Shown here piece after piece: positions 20,755 through 30,403 of a stretch of DNA of 64,000 bases. Below the pieces are notes generated by a model. It was not told the DNA's origin. It worked only from the letters and a program-made list of their open reading frames with translations, and did not search any database. How positions within the stretch are numbered: the first letter of the stretch is position 1; the number at the start of each line of letters is the position of its first letter. Made by a program: the position numbers and the translations under genes. Source of the DNA: Streptomyces tendae (GTDB lineage: Bacteria; Actinomycetota; Actinomycetes; Streptomycetales; Streptomycetaceae); assembly GCF_014650435.1 (NCBI RefSeq), contig NZ_BMUY01000009.1:310001-374000 (forward strand), in the 5' to 3' direction.

Positions 20755-20784
20755 GAGGGGGACACCGGAAACGGTGTCCCCCTC
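20755..20784 (+). terminator. Hairpin between carB and pyrD
   Basis: A perfect 13-base stem (20755-20767 with 20772-20784) is capped by GAAA and followed by TTCATG, eight bases after the carB stop. It splits the pyr cluster and could lower or end transcription into pyrD. Confidence 0.85.
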
Positions 20785-20825
20785 TTCATGAGCCCCAGCG
20801 CACCACAGAGGCCTCACGAGGACAC

Positions 20826-21928
<1,103 letters not shown>

Positions 21929-21932
<4 letters not shown>

Positions 21933-22774
21933 CGGTGATGGAGCCCTTCGGCGCCCGGCTGCGCCGCGCGATGGACGAGCGCGGCCCCCTGTGCGTCGGC
22001 ATCGACCCGCACGCCTCCCTGCTCGCCGAGTGGGGCCTGAACGACGACGTGGCCGGCCTCGAGCGCTTCAGCCGCACCGTCGTGGAGGCGATGGCCGACC
22101 GGGTCGCCGTCCTCAAGCCGCAGAGCGCCTTCTTCGAGCGCTTCGGCTCGCGCGGTGTCGCGGTCCTGGAGACCTCGGTCCAGGAGGCGCGGGCGGCCGG
22201 CGCGCTGGTCGTCATGGACGCCAAGCGCGGCGACATCGGCTCGACCATGGCCGCGTACGCCGAGTCGTTCCTGCACAAGGACGCGCCGCTGTTCTCGGAC
22301 GCGCTGACCGTCTCCCCGTACCTCGGCTACGGCTCCCTCAAGCCGGCCGTCGACCTGGCGCGGGAGAGCGGCGCGGGCCTGTTCGTGCTGGCGCTGACGT
22401 CCAACCCGGAGGGCGGCGAGGTCCAGCACGCGGTGCGGGGCGACGGGCGCAGCGTCGGGGCGACGATGCTGGCGCACCTGGCCGCCGAGAACGCGGGGGA
22501 GCAGCCGCTGGGCTCCTTCGGCGCGGTGGTCGGTGCCACGCTCGGCGACCTGTCCTCGTACGACCTGGGCATCAACGGTCCGCTGCTGGCGCCGGGCATC
22601 GGCGCGCAGGGGGCCACGCCCGCGGACCTGCCGGGCGTGTTCGGCGCGGCGCTGCGCAACGTGGTGCCGAACGTGAGCCGGGGTGTCCTTCGTCACGGTC
22701 CCGACACGGCCGCGTTGCGGACGGCCGCCGACCGCTTCGCGGCGGAGATCCGGACCGCCGTCACGGCGTCCTGA
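21929..22774 (+). CDS. pyrF: Orotidine 5'-phosphate decarboxylase
   Basis: The protein decarboxylates OMP to UMP, the last step of de novo UMP synthesis. It has 281 residues of the longer actinobacterial type. The signature VVMDAKRGDIGSTMAAYAE contains the Asp-Lys-Asp catalytic core. Its ATG overlaps the pyrD stop; a second in-frame ATG nine bases on is possible. It closes the pyr cluster. Confidence 0.95.
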
Positions 22775-22859
22775 CCCTGGATACATCCTCAAATCAGAGG
22801 GAGTATGTCCTAAATGTCCGCCCTGGCGGAGGCTGACCAGGACTTTTCCGCTGTTCTCG

Positions 22860-22888
22860 CTGACTCTGGCGGACTTGACCGCTAGTCT
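22860..22888 (+). promoter_or_regulatory. Candidate vegetative promoter of sIHF
   Basis: CTGACT (22860-22865) stands 17 bases from TAGTCT (22883-22888), a fair HrdB-type pair. It would give a start near 22895 and a leader of about 100 bases. The 223-base gap after pyrF holds no other feature that I can name. Confidence 0.4.
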
Positions 22889-22997
22889 CCGTCGAGAGTC
22901 AACGGGCGAGCGTGTTGCTCGTGGCTCACCAGGTGAGGGGCGACTAGGTTCCTCACCGGTCCGTATCCGACAGTTCGACATCCGAGGTGACGTAGGC

Positions 22998-23321
22998 GTG
23001 GCTCTTCCGCCCCTTACCCCTGAACAGCGCGCAGCCGCGCTCGAAAAGGCCGCCGCGGCTCGCCGGGAGCGGGCCGAGGTCAAGAATCGACTCAAGCACT
23101 CCGGCGCCTCCCTCCACGAGGTCATCAAGCAGGGTCAGGAGAACGACGTCATCGGCAAGATGAAGGTCTCCGCCCTCCTCGAGTCCCTGCCGGGCGTGGG
23201 CAAAGTCCGCGCCAAGCAGATCATGGAGCGACTGGGCATCTCCGAGAGCCGCCGCGTGCGCGGTCTCGGGTCCAACCAGATCGCGTCCCTGGAGCGCGAG
23301 TTCGGCAGCACCGGCAGCTGA
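22998..23321 (+). CDS. sihF: Actinobacterial integration host factor (sIHF/mIHF)
   Basis: This nucleoid protein of actinobacteria binds and bends DNA and affects sporulation and antibiotic production in Streptomyces. It is unrelated to proteobacterial IHF. The start is GTG at 22998, seven bases after GAGGTGA, giving 107 residues beginning ALPPLTPEQRAAALEKA. A helix-two-turn-helix, ESLPGVGKVRAKQIMERLGI, contacts the DNA backbone. Location between pyrF and gmk is the conserved one. Confidence 0.95.
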   Translation: MALPPLTPEQRAAALEKAAAARRERAEVKNRLKHSGASLHEVIKQGQENDVIGKMKVSALLESLPGVGKVRAKQIMERLGISESRRVRGLGSNQIASLEREFGSTGS

Positions 23322-23358
23322 GTCCGGACCACTCCGGGATTGCTGGAATAATCGCTGC

Positions 23359-23952
23359 ATGGCTGCAACACCCCGGGGGACGTCCCCCGTACCCCCGGAC
23401 GCACGTCCGCGGCTGACCGTGCTCTCCGGCCCCTCGGGGGTCGGCAAGAGCACGGTCGTCGCCCATATGCGCAAGGAACACCCCGAGGTATGGCTGTCGG
23501 TCTCGGCGACGACCCGCAGGCCCCGCCCCGGCGAGCAGCACGGCGTTCACTACTTCTTCGTCAGCGACGAGGAGATGGACAAGCTGATCGCCAACGGCGA
23601 GTTGCTGGAGTGGGCCGAGTTCGCCGGCAACCGCTACGGCACGCCGCGCACGGCCGTACTGGAGCGCCTGGAGGCCGGTGAGCCGGTCCTCCTGGAGATC
23701 GACCTCCAGGGAGCGCGGCAGGTCCGCGAGTCCATGCCCGAGGCCCGGCTGGTGTTCCTGGCCCCGCCCTCCTGGGACGAGCTGGTGCGCAGGCTCACCG
23801 GCCGGGGCACCGAAGCACCCGAGGTGATCGAGCGCCGCCTCGCCGCGGCCAAGGTCGAGCTGGCCGCCGAGCCGGAGTTCGACCAGACCCTGGTGAACAC
23901 CTCCGTCGAGGACGTGGCGCGCGAGCTGCTAGCCTTGACGAACGTCGTGTGA
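23359..23952 (+). CDS. gmk: Guanylate kinase
   Basis: The protein phosphorylates GMP to GDP. It has 197 residues. P-loop SGPSGVGKST, GMP-binding TTRRPRPGE and GVHYFFVS, and LLEIDLQGARQV are all present. The N-terminal 18 residues (ATPRGTSPVPPDARP) are encoded largely by a dispersed 27-bp repeat and are not part of the fold. No ribosome site precedes the ATG, and AATAAT ends seven bases upstream, so the mRNA may be leaderless. Confidence 0.95.
   Translation: MAATPRGTSPVPPDARPRLTVLSGPSGVGKSTVVAHMRKEHPEVWLSVSATTRRPRPGEQHGVHYFFVSDEEMDKLIANGELLEWAEFAGNRYGTPRTAVLERLEAGEPVLLEIDLQGARQVRESMPEARLVFLAPPSWDELVRRLTGRGTEAPEVIERRLAAAKVELAAEPEFDQTLVNTSVEDVARELLALTNVV
23372..23398 (+). repeat. 27-bp GC-rich dispersed element, copy B (inside gmk N-terminus)
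   Basis: This copy matches copy A (7321-7347) at 24 of 27 positions but is read in another phase. It supplies residues near 5-14 of Gmk. Confidence 0.65.
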
Positions 23953-24014
23953 TCGCCACTGGTCACCCTGTGGTCATCCCGACTGAATCTTTCCCATCCA
24001 TCGGAAGGTAGAGC

Positions 24015-24287
24015 GTGTCCTCTTCCATCTCCGCGCCCGAGGGCATCATCAACCCGCCGATCGACGAGCTCCTCGAGGCCACGGACTCGAAGTACAGCCT
24101 CGTGATCTACGCGGCCAAGCGGGCCCGCCAGATCAACGCGTACTACTCGCAGCTCGGCGAGGGCCTCCTCGAGTACGTCGGTCCGCTCGTCGACACCCAC
24201 GTGCACGAGAAGCCGCTCTCGATCGCCCTGCGCGAGATCAACGCGGGGCTGCTGACCTCCGAGGCCATCGAGGGCCCGGCGCAGTAG
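24015..24287 (+). CDS. rpoZ: RNA polymerase omega subunit
   Basis: Omega aids assembly and stability of RNA polymerase by holding the beta-prime subunit. It has 90 residues. The family block is DSKYSLVIYAAKRARQINAY, and the C-terminal EKPLSIALREI is typical. The GTG start follows GGAAGG. gmk-rpoZ is a conserved pair. Confidence 0.95.
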   Translation: MSSSISAPEGIINPPIDELLEATDSKYSLVIYAAKRARQINAYYSQLGEGLLEYVGPLVDTHVHEKPLSIALREINAGLLTSEAIEGPAQ

Positions 24288-24333
24288 TTCCAGCAGCATC
24301 GGCGGTAATATCTTCAGCCTTACGCTGACTTAT

Positions 24334-24368
24334 CCACAGGCCCGGCAGCCCGACTGTCGGGCCTGTGG
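24334..24368 (+). terminator. Terminator after rpoZ
   Basis: An 11-base perfect stem, CCACAGGCCCG with CGGGCCTGTGG (24334-24344 and 24358-24368), encloses a short inner CAG/CTG pair. It lies 46 bases after the rpoZ stop. Confidence 0.75.
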
Positions 24369-24455
24369 TGTGTGATGGGTCCTACGCGCAGCCCGAGCGG
24401 TGCGCAGTCCGAACGGCGCGCGGTCCGAGCGCGTCATCCGAGCCGGGGAGAGACG

Positions 24456-25658
24456 GTGGACAAGCCCAAGGTCGTTCTGGGGGTCAGCGGCGGCATCGCC
24501 GCGTACAAGGCCTGTGAGCTGCTGCGCAGGCTCACCGAGTCGGGACACGATGTCCGGGTCGTCCCCACCGCCTCCGCACTGCACTTCGTGGGCGCCGCCA
24601 CCTGGTCCGCCCTGTCCGGCCATCCCGTCTCCACCGAGGTCTGGGACGACGTCCACGAGGTCCCGCACGTGCGCATCGGCCAGCACGCCGACCTGGTCGT
24701 CGTCGCCCCGGCCACCGCCGACATGCTCGCCAAGGCCGCCCACGGCCTGGCCGACGACCTGCTCACCAACACCCTGCTCACGGCCCGCTGTCCGGTCGTC
24801 TTCGCGCCCGCCATGCACACCGAGATGTGGGAGCACCCGGCCACCCAGGAGAACGTGGCGACGCTGCGCCGCCGCGGTGCCGTCGTGATCGAACCCGCCG
24901 TCGGCCGCCTCACCGGCGTCGACACCGGCAAGGGCCGGCTGCCCGACCCGGGCGAGATCTTCGAGGTCTGCCGCCGGGTGCTCGCCCGCGGTGTGCGCGA
25001 GCCCGACCTCGCCGGACGGCACGTCGTGGTCAGCGCCGGCGGCACCCGGGAGCCCCTCGACCCGGTCCGCTTCCTCGGCAACCGCTCCTCCGGCAAGCAG
25101 GGCTACGCCCTCGCCCGCACCGCCGCCGCCCGCGGCGCCCGCGTCACGCTCGTCGCGGCGAACGCCTCGATGCCCGACCCGGCCGGCGTTGACGTGGTGC
25201 GGGTCGGCACGGCGGTGGAGCTGCGCGAGGCGATGCTGCGCGCCGCAGCCGACGCCGACGCCGTCGTCATGGCCGCGGCGGTGGCGGACTTCCGGCCCGC
25301 GACCTACGCCACCGGGAAGATCAAGAAGAAGGACGACCAGGAACCCGCACCGATCACCCTGGTGCGAAATCCGGACATCCTCGCGGAGATCTCCACCACG
25401 CGGGCCCGCTCCGGGCAGGTGGTCGTCGGCTTCGCCGCCGAGACCGACGACGTACTGGCCAACGGCCGGGCCAAGCTGAAACGCAAGGGCTGCGATCTCC
25501 TCGTGGTGAACGAGGTGGGGGAGCGCAAGACCTTCGGCTCCGAGGAGAACGAGGCGGTCGTCCTGGGTGCCGACGGCAGCGAGACACCGGTCGCCCACGG
25601 ACCGAAGGAAGCCCTGGCCGACACGGTCTGGGACCTGGTCGCCGCTCGGCTGGAGTGA
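24456..25658 (+). CDS. coaBC: CoaBC: phosphopantothenoylcysteine decarboxylase / phosphopantothenate-cysteine ligase
   Basis: This bifunctional enzyme of coenzyme A synthesis has about 400 residues. The N-terminal flavoprotein half (CoaC) has SGGIAAYKACELLRRL and the active-site motif PAMHTEMWEHPA. The C-terminal half (CoaB) has SAGGTREPLDPVRFLGN, SSGKQGYALA and AAAVADFRP. The GTG at 24456, six bases after GGGGAG, was chosen because it begins directly with DKPKVVLGVSGGIA. Confidence 0.95.
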   Translation: MDKPKVVLGVSGGIAAYKACELLRRLTESGHDVRVVPTASALHFVGAATWSALSGHPVSTEVWDDVHEVPHVRIGQHADLVVVAPATADMLAKAAHGLADDLLTNTLLTARCPVVFAPAMHTEMWEHPATQENVATLRRRGAVVIEPAVGRLTGVDTGKGRLPDPGEIFEVCRRVLARGVREPDLAGRHVVVSAGGTREPLDPVRFLGNRSSGKQGYALARTAAARGARVTLVAANASMPDPAGVDVVRVGTAVELREAMLRAAADADAVVMAAAVADFRPATYATGKIKKKDDQEPAPITLVRNPDILAEISTTRARSGQVVVGFAAETDDVLANGRAKLKRKGCDLLVVNEVGERKTFGSEENEAVVLGADGSETPVAHGPKEALADTVWDLVAARLE

Positions 25659-25897
25659 ATGACCCATTTGCTCGAAGGAGCCGCGAAGACGACGCATTCG
25701 AGCGTGGCGCCCCTGGCCAAGGACGCTTCCTTCTGGGCAGAATGCCCGTGCCGCAGGTCACAGCCCTCCCGAGAGCTGAGACAGGTGGGCCCGCGGCAGA
25801 GTGCGACCGATAAACTGTTCTCGGACGTCGCCGGGTGCAGCTCCCCGTGCCGTCCACAAATGATCAGCCAGCAGCCGCTGCAACCCCAGGGAGCGTT

Positions 25898-27121
25898 GTG
25901 TCCCGTCGCCTGTTCACCTCGGAGTCCGTGACCGAAGGTCACCCCGACAAGATCGCTGACCAGATCAGCGACACGATTCTCGATGCGCTACTGCGTGAGG
26001 ACCCGACCTCCCGGGTCGCCGTCGAAACCCTGATCACCACCGGTCTGGTGCACGTGGCCGGCGAGGTCACCACCAAGGCCTACGCGGACATCGCCAACCT
26101 GGTCCGCGGCAAGATCCTGGAGATCGGCTACGACTCCTCCAAGAAGGGCTTCGACGGCGCCTCCTGCGGCGTCTCGGTCTCCATCGGCGCGCAGTCCCCG
26201 GACATCGCGCAGGGTGTCGACACGGCGTACGAGAGCCGGGTCGGGGGTGCCGCCGAAGGTGACGAAGGTGACGAGCTGGACCGCCAGGGCGCGGGTGACC
26301 AGGGTCTGATGTTCGGCTACGCGTCCGACGAGACGCCGACGCTGATGCCGCTGCCGGTCTTCCTGGCCCACCGTCTGTCCAAGCGCCTGTCCGAGGTCCG
26401 CAAGAACGGGACCATCCCCTACCTGCGCCCGGACGGCAAGACCCAGGTCACCATCGAGTACGACGGCGACAAGGCGGTCCGCCTGGACACGGTCGTCGTC
26501 TCGTCCCAGCACGCCAGCGACATCGACCTTGAGTCGCTGCTGGCGCCGGACATCAAGGAGTTCGTCGTCGAGCCGGAGCTGAAGGCGCTCCTGGAGGACG
26601 GCATCAAGATCGACACGGAGAACTACCGTCTCCTGGTCAACCCGACCGGCCGCTTCGAGATCGGCGGTCCGATGGGCGACGCCGGTCTGACCGGCCGCAA
26701 GATCATCATCGACACCTACGGCGGCATGGCCCGGCACGGCGGCGGCGCCTTCTCCGGCAAGGACCCGTCGAAGGTGGACCGCTCCGCGGCGTACGCGATG
26801 CGCTGGGTCGCCAAGAACGTCGTGGCCGCGGGTCTCGCCGCGCGCTGCGAGGTCCAGGTCGCCTACGCGATCGGCAAGGCCGAGCCGGTCGGTCTGTTCG
26901 TGGAGACCTTCGGCACCGCCAAGGTCGACACCGAGAAGATCGAGAAGGCGATCGACGAGGTCTTCGACCTCCGCCCGGCCGCCATCATCCGCGACCTCGA
27001 CCTGCTCCGCCCGATCTACGCCCAGACCGCGGCGTACGGACACTTCGGCCGTGAGCTGCCCGACTTCACCTGGGAGCGCACCGACCGCGTGGACGCGCTG
27101 CGCGAGGCCGCGGGCCTGTAG
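25898..27121 (+). CDS. metK: S-adenosylmethionine synthetase
   Basis: The protein makes S-adenosylmethionine from methionine and ATP. It has 407 residues from the GTG at 25898, five bases after AGGGAG. Signatures are TSESVTEGHPDKIADQISD, GAGDQGLMFGYA and GGGAFSGKDPSKVDRS. A loop before GAGDQG holds a nine-base tandem copy (GAAGGTGAC twice, about 26257-26274), adding EGDEGD. The 239-base upstream gap shows no SAM riboswitch that I can recognise. Confidence 0.96.
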   Translation: MSRRLFTSESVTEGHPDKIADQISDTILDALLREDPTSRVAVETLITTGLVHVAGEVTTKAYADIANLVRGKILEIGYDSSKKGFDGASCGVSVSIGAQSPDIAQGVDTAYESRVGGAAEGDEGDELDRQGAGDQGLMFGYASDETPTLMPLPVFLAHRLSKRLSEVRKNGTIPYLRPDGKTQVTIEYDGDKAVRLDTVVVSSQHASDIDLESLLAPDIKEFVVEPELKALLEDGIKIDTENYRLLVNPTGRFEIGGPMGDAGLTGRKIIIDTYGGMARHGGGAFSGKDPSKVDRSAAYAMRWVAKNVVAAGLAARCEVQVAYAIGKAEPVGLFVETFGTAKVDTEKIEKAIDEVFDLRPAAIIRDLDLLRPIYAQTAAYGHFGRELPDFTWERTDRVDALREAAGL

Positions 27122-27155
27122 GCACCCGGGCGCACCGCGCCCGACGTCACGTGAC

Positions 27156-27189
27156 GAGGCCCGGTCTCCCCGAAGGGGGGCCGGGCCTC
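27156..27189 (+). terminator. Terminator after metK
   Basis: A nine-base stem, GAGGCCCGG with CCGGGCCTC, has an inner CCCC/GGGG extension. It lies 35 bases after the metK stop and before priA. Confidence 0.8.
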
Positions 27190-27244
27190 CTCCCATGCTC
27201 CCGACCCCGGCGGCGTTGTCGGTGGTCTTTGCGAGAATGCAGGC

Positions 27245-29395
27245 GTGAGCAGCGAGAACGGACCGGAGCAGGGCGGCGCGCAGGACGCGCCGCCCGAGCA
27301 GCTCGCGCTCATCCGGGAGAGCGTGCGCAAGGCGAAGACCCCGCGGGCCAAGCCGCGCACCTGGCGCGGGGCCGCGCTCGCCAAGGAGCTGCCGGTCGCC
27401 AGGGTCCTGGTCGACAAGGGCGTCCTCCACCTCGACCGGTACTTCGACTACGCCGTGCCCGAGGAGCTCGACGCCGACGCCCAGCCCGGTGTGCGGGTGC
27501 GGGTGCGGTTCGGTGCCGGACGGCACCGGGTGCGCGACGGGCGGCGGGAGGGCGGCGGGCTCATCGGCGGCTACCTCGTCGAGCGGCTCGCCGAGTCCGA
27601 CTACGCGGGGCCGCTGGCCGCGCTGGCCCAGGTCGTCTCACCCGAGCGGATCCTCGACGAGGAACTGCTCGGCCTCGTCCGAGCGGTCGCCGACCGGTAC
27701 GCGGGCAGCCTGGCGGACGTACTCCAGCTCGCCGTACCACCGCGCAACGCACGCGCCGAGAAGCGGGACTCGCCGCAGCCGTTGCCCGCACCGCCGGCCC
27801 CCGAGCCGGGATCCTGGGCGCGGTACGAACAGGGAGCCGCGTTCGTCGCGGCCCTCGCCTCCGGCGGCGCGCCGCGCGCGGTGTGGAACGCGCTGCCCGG
27901 TCCGCAGTGGGCGCAGGAGCTGGCGCGGGCCGTGGCGGCGACGCTGGCCTCCGGCCGGGGCGCCCTGGTGGTCCTGCCGGACGGCCGGGCGGTCGCCCGC
28001 GCCGACGCCGCGCTCACCGCGCTTCTGGGCGAGGGACGGCACGCGGTGCTCACCGCCGACGCCGGCCCCGAGAAGCGGTACGCGCAGTGGCTCGCGGTGC
28101 GGCGGGGTGCCGTACGGGCCGTGATCGGGACGCGGGCCGCCATGTTCGCGCCGGTGCGGGACCTCGGCCTGGTCGCCCTGTGGGACGACGGCGACGACAG
28201 CCACAGCGAGCCGCACGCACCGCAGCCGCACGCCCGAGAAGTACTGCTGCTGCGCGCCGCCCAGGACCGTTGCGCCTTCCTACTGGGCGGCTGGAGCTGC
28301 ACCGTGGAGGCCGCCCAGCTCGTGGAGACCGGCTGGGCCCGGCCGCTGGTCGCCGGGCGGGAGCAGGTACGGGCCGCCGCGCCGCTGGTGCGCACGGTGG
28401 GGGACCAGGACCTGGCCCGCGACGAGGCCGCCCGCGCGGCCCGGCTGCCGACCCTCGCCTGGCAGGCGGTCAGGGACGGGCTGCGGCACGGACCGGTCCT
28501 CGTGCAGGTGCCGCGGCGGGGTTACGTACCGCGGATGGCCTGCGCGGCGTGCCGGACGCCCGCGCGGTGCCGGCACTGCTCGGGCCCGTTGGAGGGGCAG
28601 GAGTCCGGATCCGCGCTGCGGTGCGGCTGGTGCGGGCGCGAGGAGGGCGCCTGGCACTGCCCGGAGTGCGGGGCCTTCCGGCTGCGCGCGCAGATCGTGG
28701 GTGCCCGGCGCACCGCCGAGGAGCTGGGGCGGGCCTTCCCGGCCGTGCCCGTGCGCACCTCCGGGCGCGAGCACGTGCTGGACACCGTGTCCGACACCCC
28801 GGCGCTGGTCGTGAGCACCCCGGGGGCCGAGCCGGTGGCCGAGGGCGGTTACGCGGCGGCGCTGCTGCTCGACGGCTGGGCGATGCTCGGGCGGCCCGAT
28901 CTGCGCGCCGGTGAGGACGCGTTGCGGCGCTGGCTGGCCGCCGCCGCGCTGGTGCGCCCGCAGAGCGCCGGCGGCACGGTCGTCGCGGTGGCCGAGCCGA
29001 CCCTGCGGCCGGTGCAGGCGCTGGTGCGCTGGGACCCCGCCGGGCACGCCCTGCGGGAGCTGGCCGAGCGGGCCGAGCTGGGCTTTCCGCCGGTCTCGCG
29101 GATGGCGGCCGTGGCGGGGCCGCCGGAGGCGGTGGCCGGCTTCCTCGACACGGTCGAGCTGCCGCGGGAGGCGGAGGTGCTGGGCCCGGTGCCTCTGCCG
29201 GTCACGGCACCGGGGCGGCCGCGGCGGGTGGGGGCGCCACCGCCCGGGGAGCACTGGGAGCGTGCGCTGGTCCGGGTGCCGCCGGGACGCGGGGCGGCGC
29301 TGGCCGGTGCGCTGAAGGCCGCCCAGGCGGCGCGGACGGCCCGCGGAAGCGACACGGCGGTGTGGGTGCGGATCGATCCGCCCGACATCGGGTGA
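27245..29395 (+). CDS. priA: PriA-type primosomal protein N' lacking helicase motifs
   Basis: PriA loads the replication restart primosome at forks. This 716-residue protein keeps the N-terminal 3'-DNA-binding domain (ARVLVDKGVLHLDRYFDY) and the zinc-binding region with eight cysteines (about residues 433-476, CAACRTPARCRHC then CGWC and CPEC). The Walker A GSGKT is gone (the region reads RAVWNALPGPQWAQ), and the DEEH box is reduced to LWDDGDDSH. It probably binds DNA without unwinding it, as noted for actinobacterial members. The GTG start was chosen by frame and context. Confidence 0.9.
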   Translation: MSSENGPEQGGAQDAPPEQLALIRESVRKAKTPRAKPRTWRGAALAKELPVARVLVDKGVLHLDRYFDYAVPEELDADAQPGVRVRVRFGAGRHRVRDGRREGGGLIGGYLVERLAESDYAGPLAALAQVVSPERILDEELLGLVRAVADRYAGSLADVLQLAVPPRNARAEKRDSPQPLPAPPAPEPGSWARYEQGAAFVAALASGGAPRAVWNALPGPQWAQELARAVAATLASGRGALVVLPDGRAVARADAALTALLGEGRHAVLTADAGPEKRYAQWLAVRRGAVRAVIGTRAAMFAPVRDLGLVALWDDGDDSHSEPHAPQPHAREVLLLRAAQDRCAFLLGGWSCTVEAAQLVETGWARPLVAGREQVRAAAPLVRTVGDQDLARDEAARAARLPTLAWQAVRDGLRHGPVLVQVPRRGYVPRMACAACRTPARCRHCSGPLEGQESGSALRCGWCGREEGAWHCPECGAFRLRAQIVGARRTAEELGRAFPAVPVRTSGREHVLDTVSDTPALVVSTPGAEPVAEGGYAAALLLDGWAMLGRPDLRAGEDALRRWLAAAALVRPQSAGGTVVAVAEPTLRPVQALVRWDPAGHALRELAERAELGFPPVSRMAAVAGPPEAVAGFLDTVELPREAEVLGPVPLPVTAPGRPRRVGAPPPGEHWERALVRVPPGRGAALAGALKAAQAARTARGSDTAVWVRIDPPDIG

Positions 29396-29411
29396 GGGGC
29401 GCACACGCCGC

Positions 29412-29451
29412 GGCCCTCCGTCTCCCGGAGGGGCGGGGAGGGCGGAGGGCC
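29412..29451. terminator. Hairpin between convergent priA and HTH gene
   Basis: GGCCCTCCG (29412-29420) pairs perfectly with CGGAGGGCC (29443-29451), with further CTCCC/GGGGAG pairing inside. It is placed to end transcription from either side. Confidence 0.65.
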
Positions 29452-29548
29452 GGTGCGGGGGGCGCGGCTCGGCCGGTGCGGGCGGCCGGCGTGTGACGGC
29501 GGTGCGCTTCAGCCGGAGTCGGTCAGCCGAGTGGGGCAGCCGAGTGGA

Positions 29549-30100
29549 TCAGCCGTTGCGCGGGCCGGGGAAGGCGGTCGAGCGGACCTCGTCACGCAGG
29601 GACGGGCTGCCCGACGTCGGCTGGGTCGGCATGGAGCGGGCCGCCGGGACCGTGGGCACCGGGGGCAGTCCCGAGCCCACGTTGACCGGGTGCGTGCCCG
29701 TGGGCTCCGGGGTGTGCTCGGTGGCCTCGGGGGCGGCCGCCGTCTGGGCCGCGGCGCGCCGGGAGCCGTAGCGGCGGTGCACCGCCTGCTTGGTGACGCC
29801 GAGTGCCGAGCCCACCGCGTCCCACGAGAAGCCGAGCGAGCGGTCGAAGTCCACGGCGGCCGTGACGAGGGTCTCGACACTGTCCCGCAGTTCCTGGGCG
29901 AGACGCACCGTCGGGGCGGGGGCGCGTCCGTAGACGACGAAGCCCGCGGAGGGGCCGGAGCGGCGCGGGCGGTAGACGTTGCCCAACTGGGCGGTGAGGG
30001 TGCGTAGTGCGTCCACCTGCCGGCGGACCCGCTCGATGTCCCGCACCAGCAAGTGCAGGCTGGCCCGAGCCTGGGCGTCGTGGGTTGCGTGGTCGGCCAT
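29549..30100 (-). CDS. Helix-turn-helix protein of unknown role
   Basis: This protein has about 183 residues. The ATG at 30100 is preferred over an upstream TTG because GAGAGG stands seven bases before it. The centre holds a helix-turn-helix typical of short actinobacterial regulators, FSWDAVGSALGVTKQAVHRRYG (about residues 94-115). The last 65 residues are Pro/Thr-rich and probably disordered. A shorter relative with the same HTH style lies at 37006-37401. Three copies of GTTGGTC in its upstream region may be its targets. Confidence 0.8.
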   Translation of the reverse strand: MADHATHDAQARASLHLLVRDIERVRRQVDALRTLTAQLGNVYRPRRSGPSAGFVVYGRAPAPTVRLAQELRDSVETLVTAAVDFDRSLGFSWDAVGSALGVTKQAVHRRYGSRRAAAQTAAAPEATEHTPEPTGTHPVNVGSGLPPVPTVPAARSMPTQPTSGSPSLRDEVRSTAFPGPRNG

Positions 30101-30171
30101 GAACAAGCCTCTCGAACCGGCGTTGAAAGGAATCGGGCCGCGCGGGCGGCCCGGCGTGTCAACTCTTTCTT

Positions 30172-30256
30172 GACCAACGTGCGGGTGCGGGGTTGGTCAC
30201 GGGGTGGGGGCGTGGAGGGTTGGTCGTGCGCCCCCTCGGCCTTCGGCCTCGGGGGC
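30172..30256. promoter_or_regulatory. Divergent control region with three GTTGGTC sites and a hairpin
   Basis: The 303-base gap between the HTH gene and fmt holds GTTGGTC at 30192-30198 and 30219-30225, and its complement at 30172-30178. A GC hairpin follows at 30230-30256 (GCCCCC and GGCC arms around TTC). Nearer to fmt, TAGACT at about 30353 could be a -10 box with no clear -35. These are candidates found by eye. Confidence 0.35.
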
Positions 30257-30403
30257 CCACCCGCGCATCACCCGATTCCAGTCGGACGAGAGGCTGAGCT
30301 CTCCCGTGGGGGTACCGCGCCGTCGGCGGCTTCCCCTCGTTCGACGGCTCGTAGACTGGTGCGTCGCCCGCCACCGTCCCCGCCCGAGAGGCCCGTCCCA
30401 CCC

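Noticed and set aside
25659..25897. SAM riboswitch before metK
   Set aside because: No SAM-I, SAM-II or SAM-IV core elements or closing stem could be found by eye.
30230..30256. Terminator between the HTH gene and fmt
   Set aside because: Both flanking genes are transcribed away from this hairpin, so there is no transcript for it to end. It is kept only as part of the control region.
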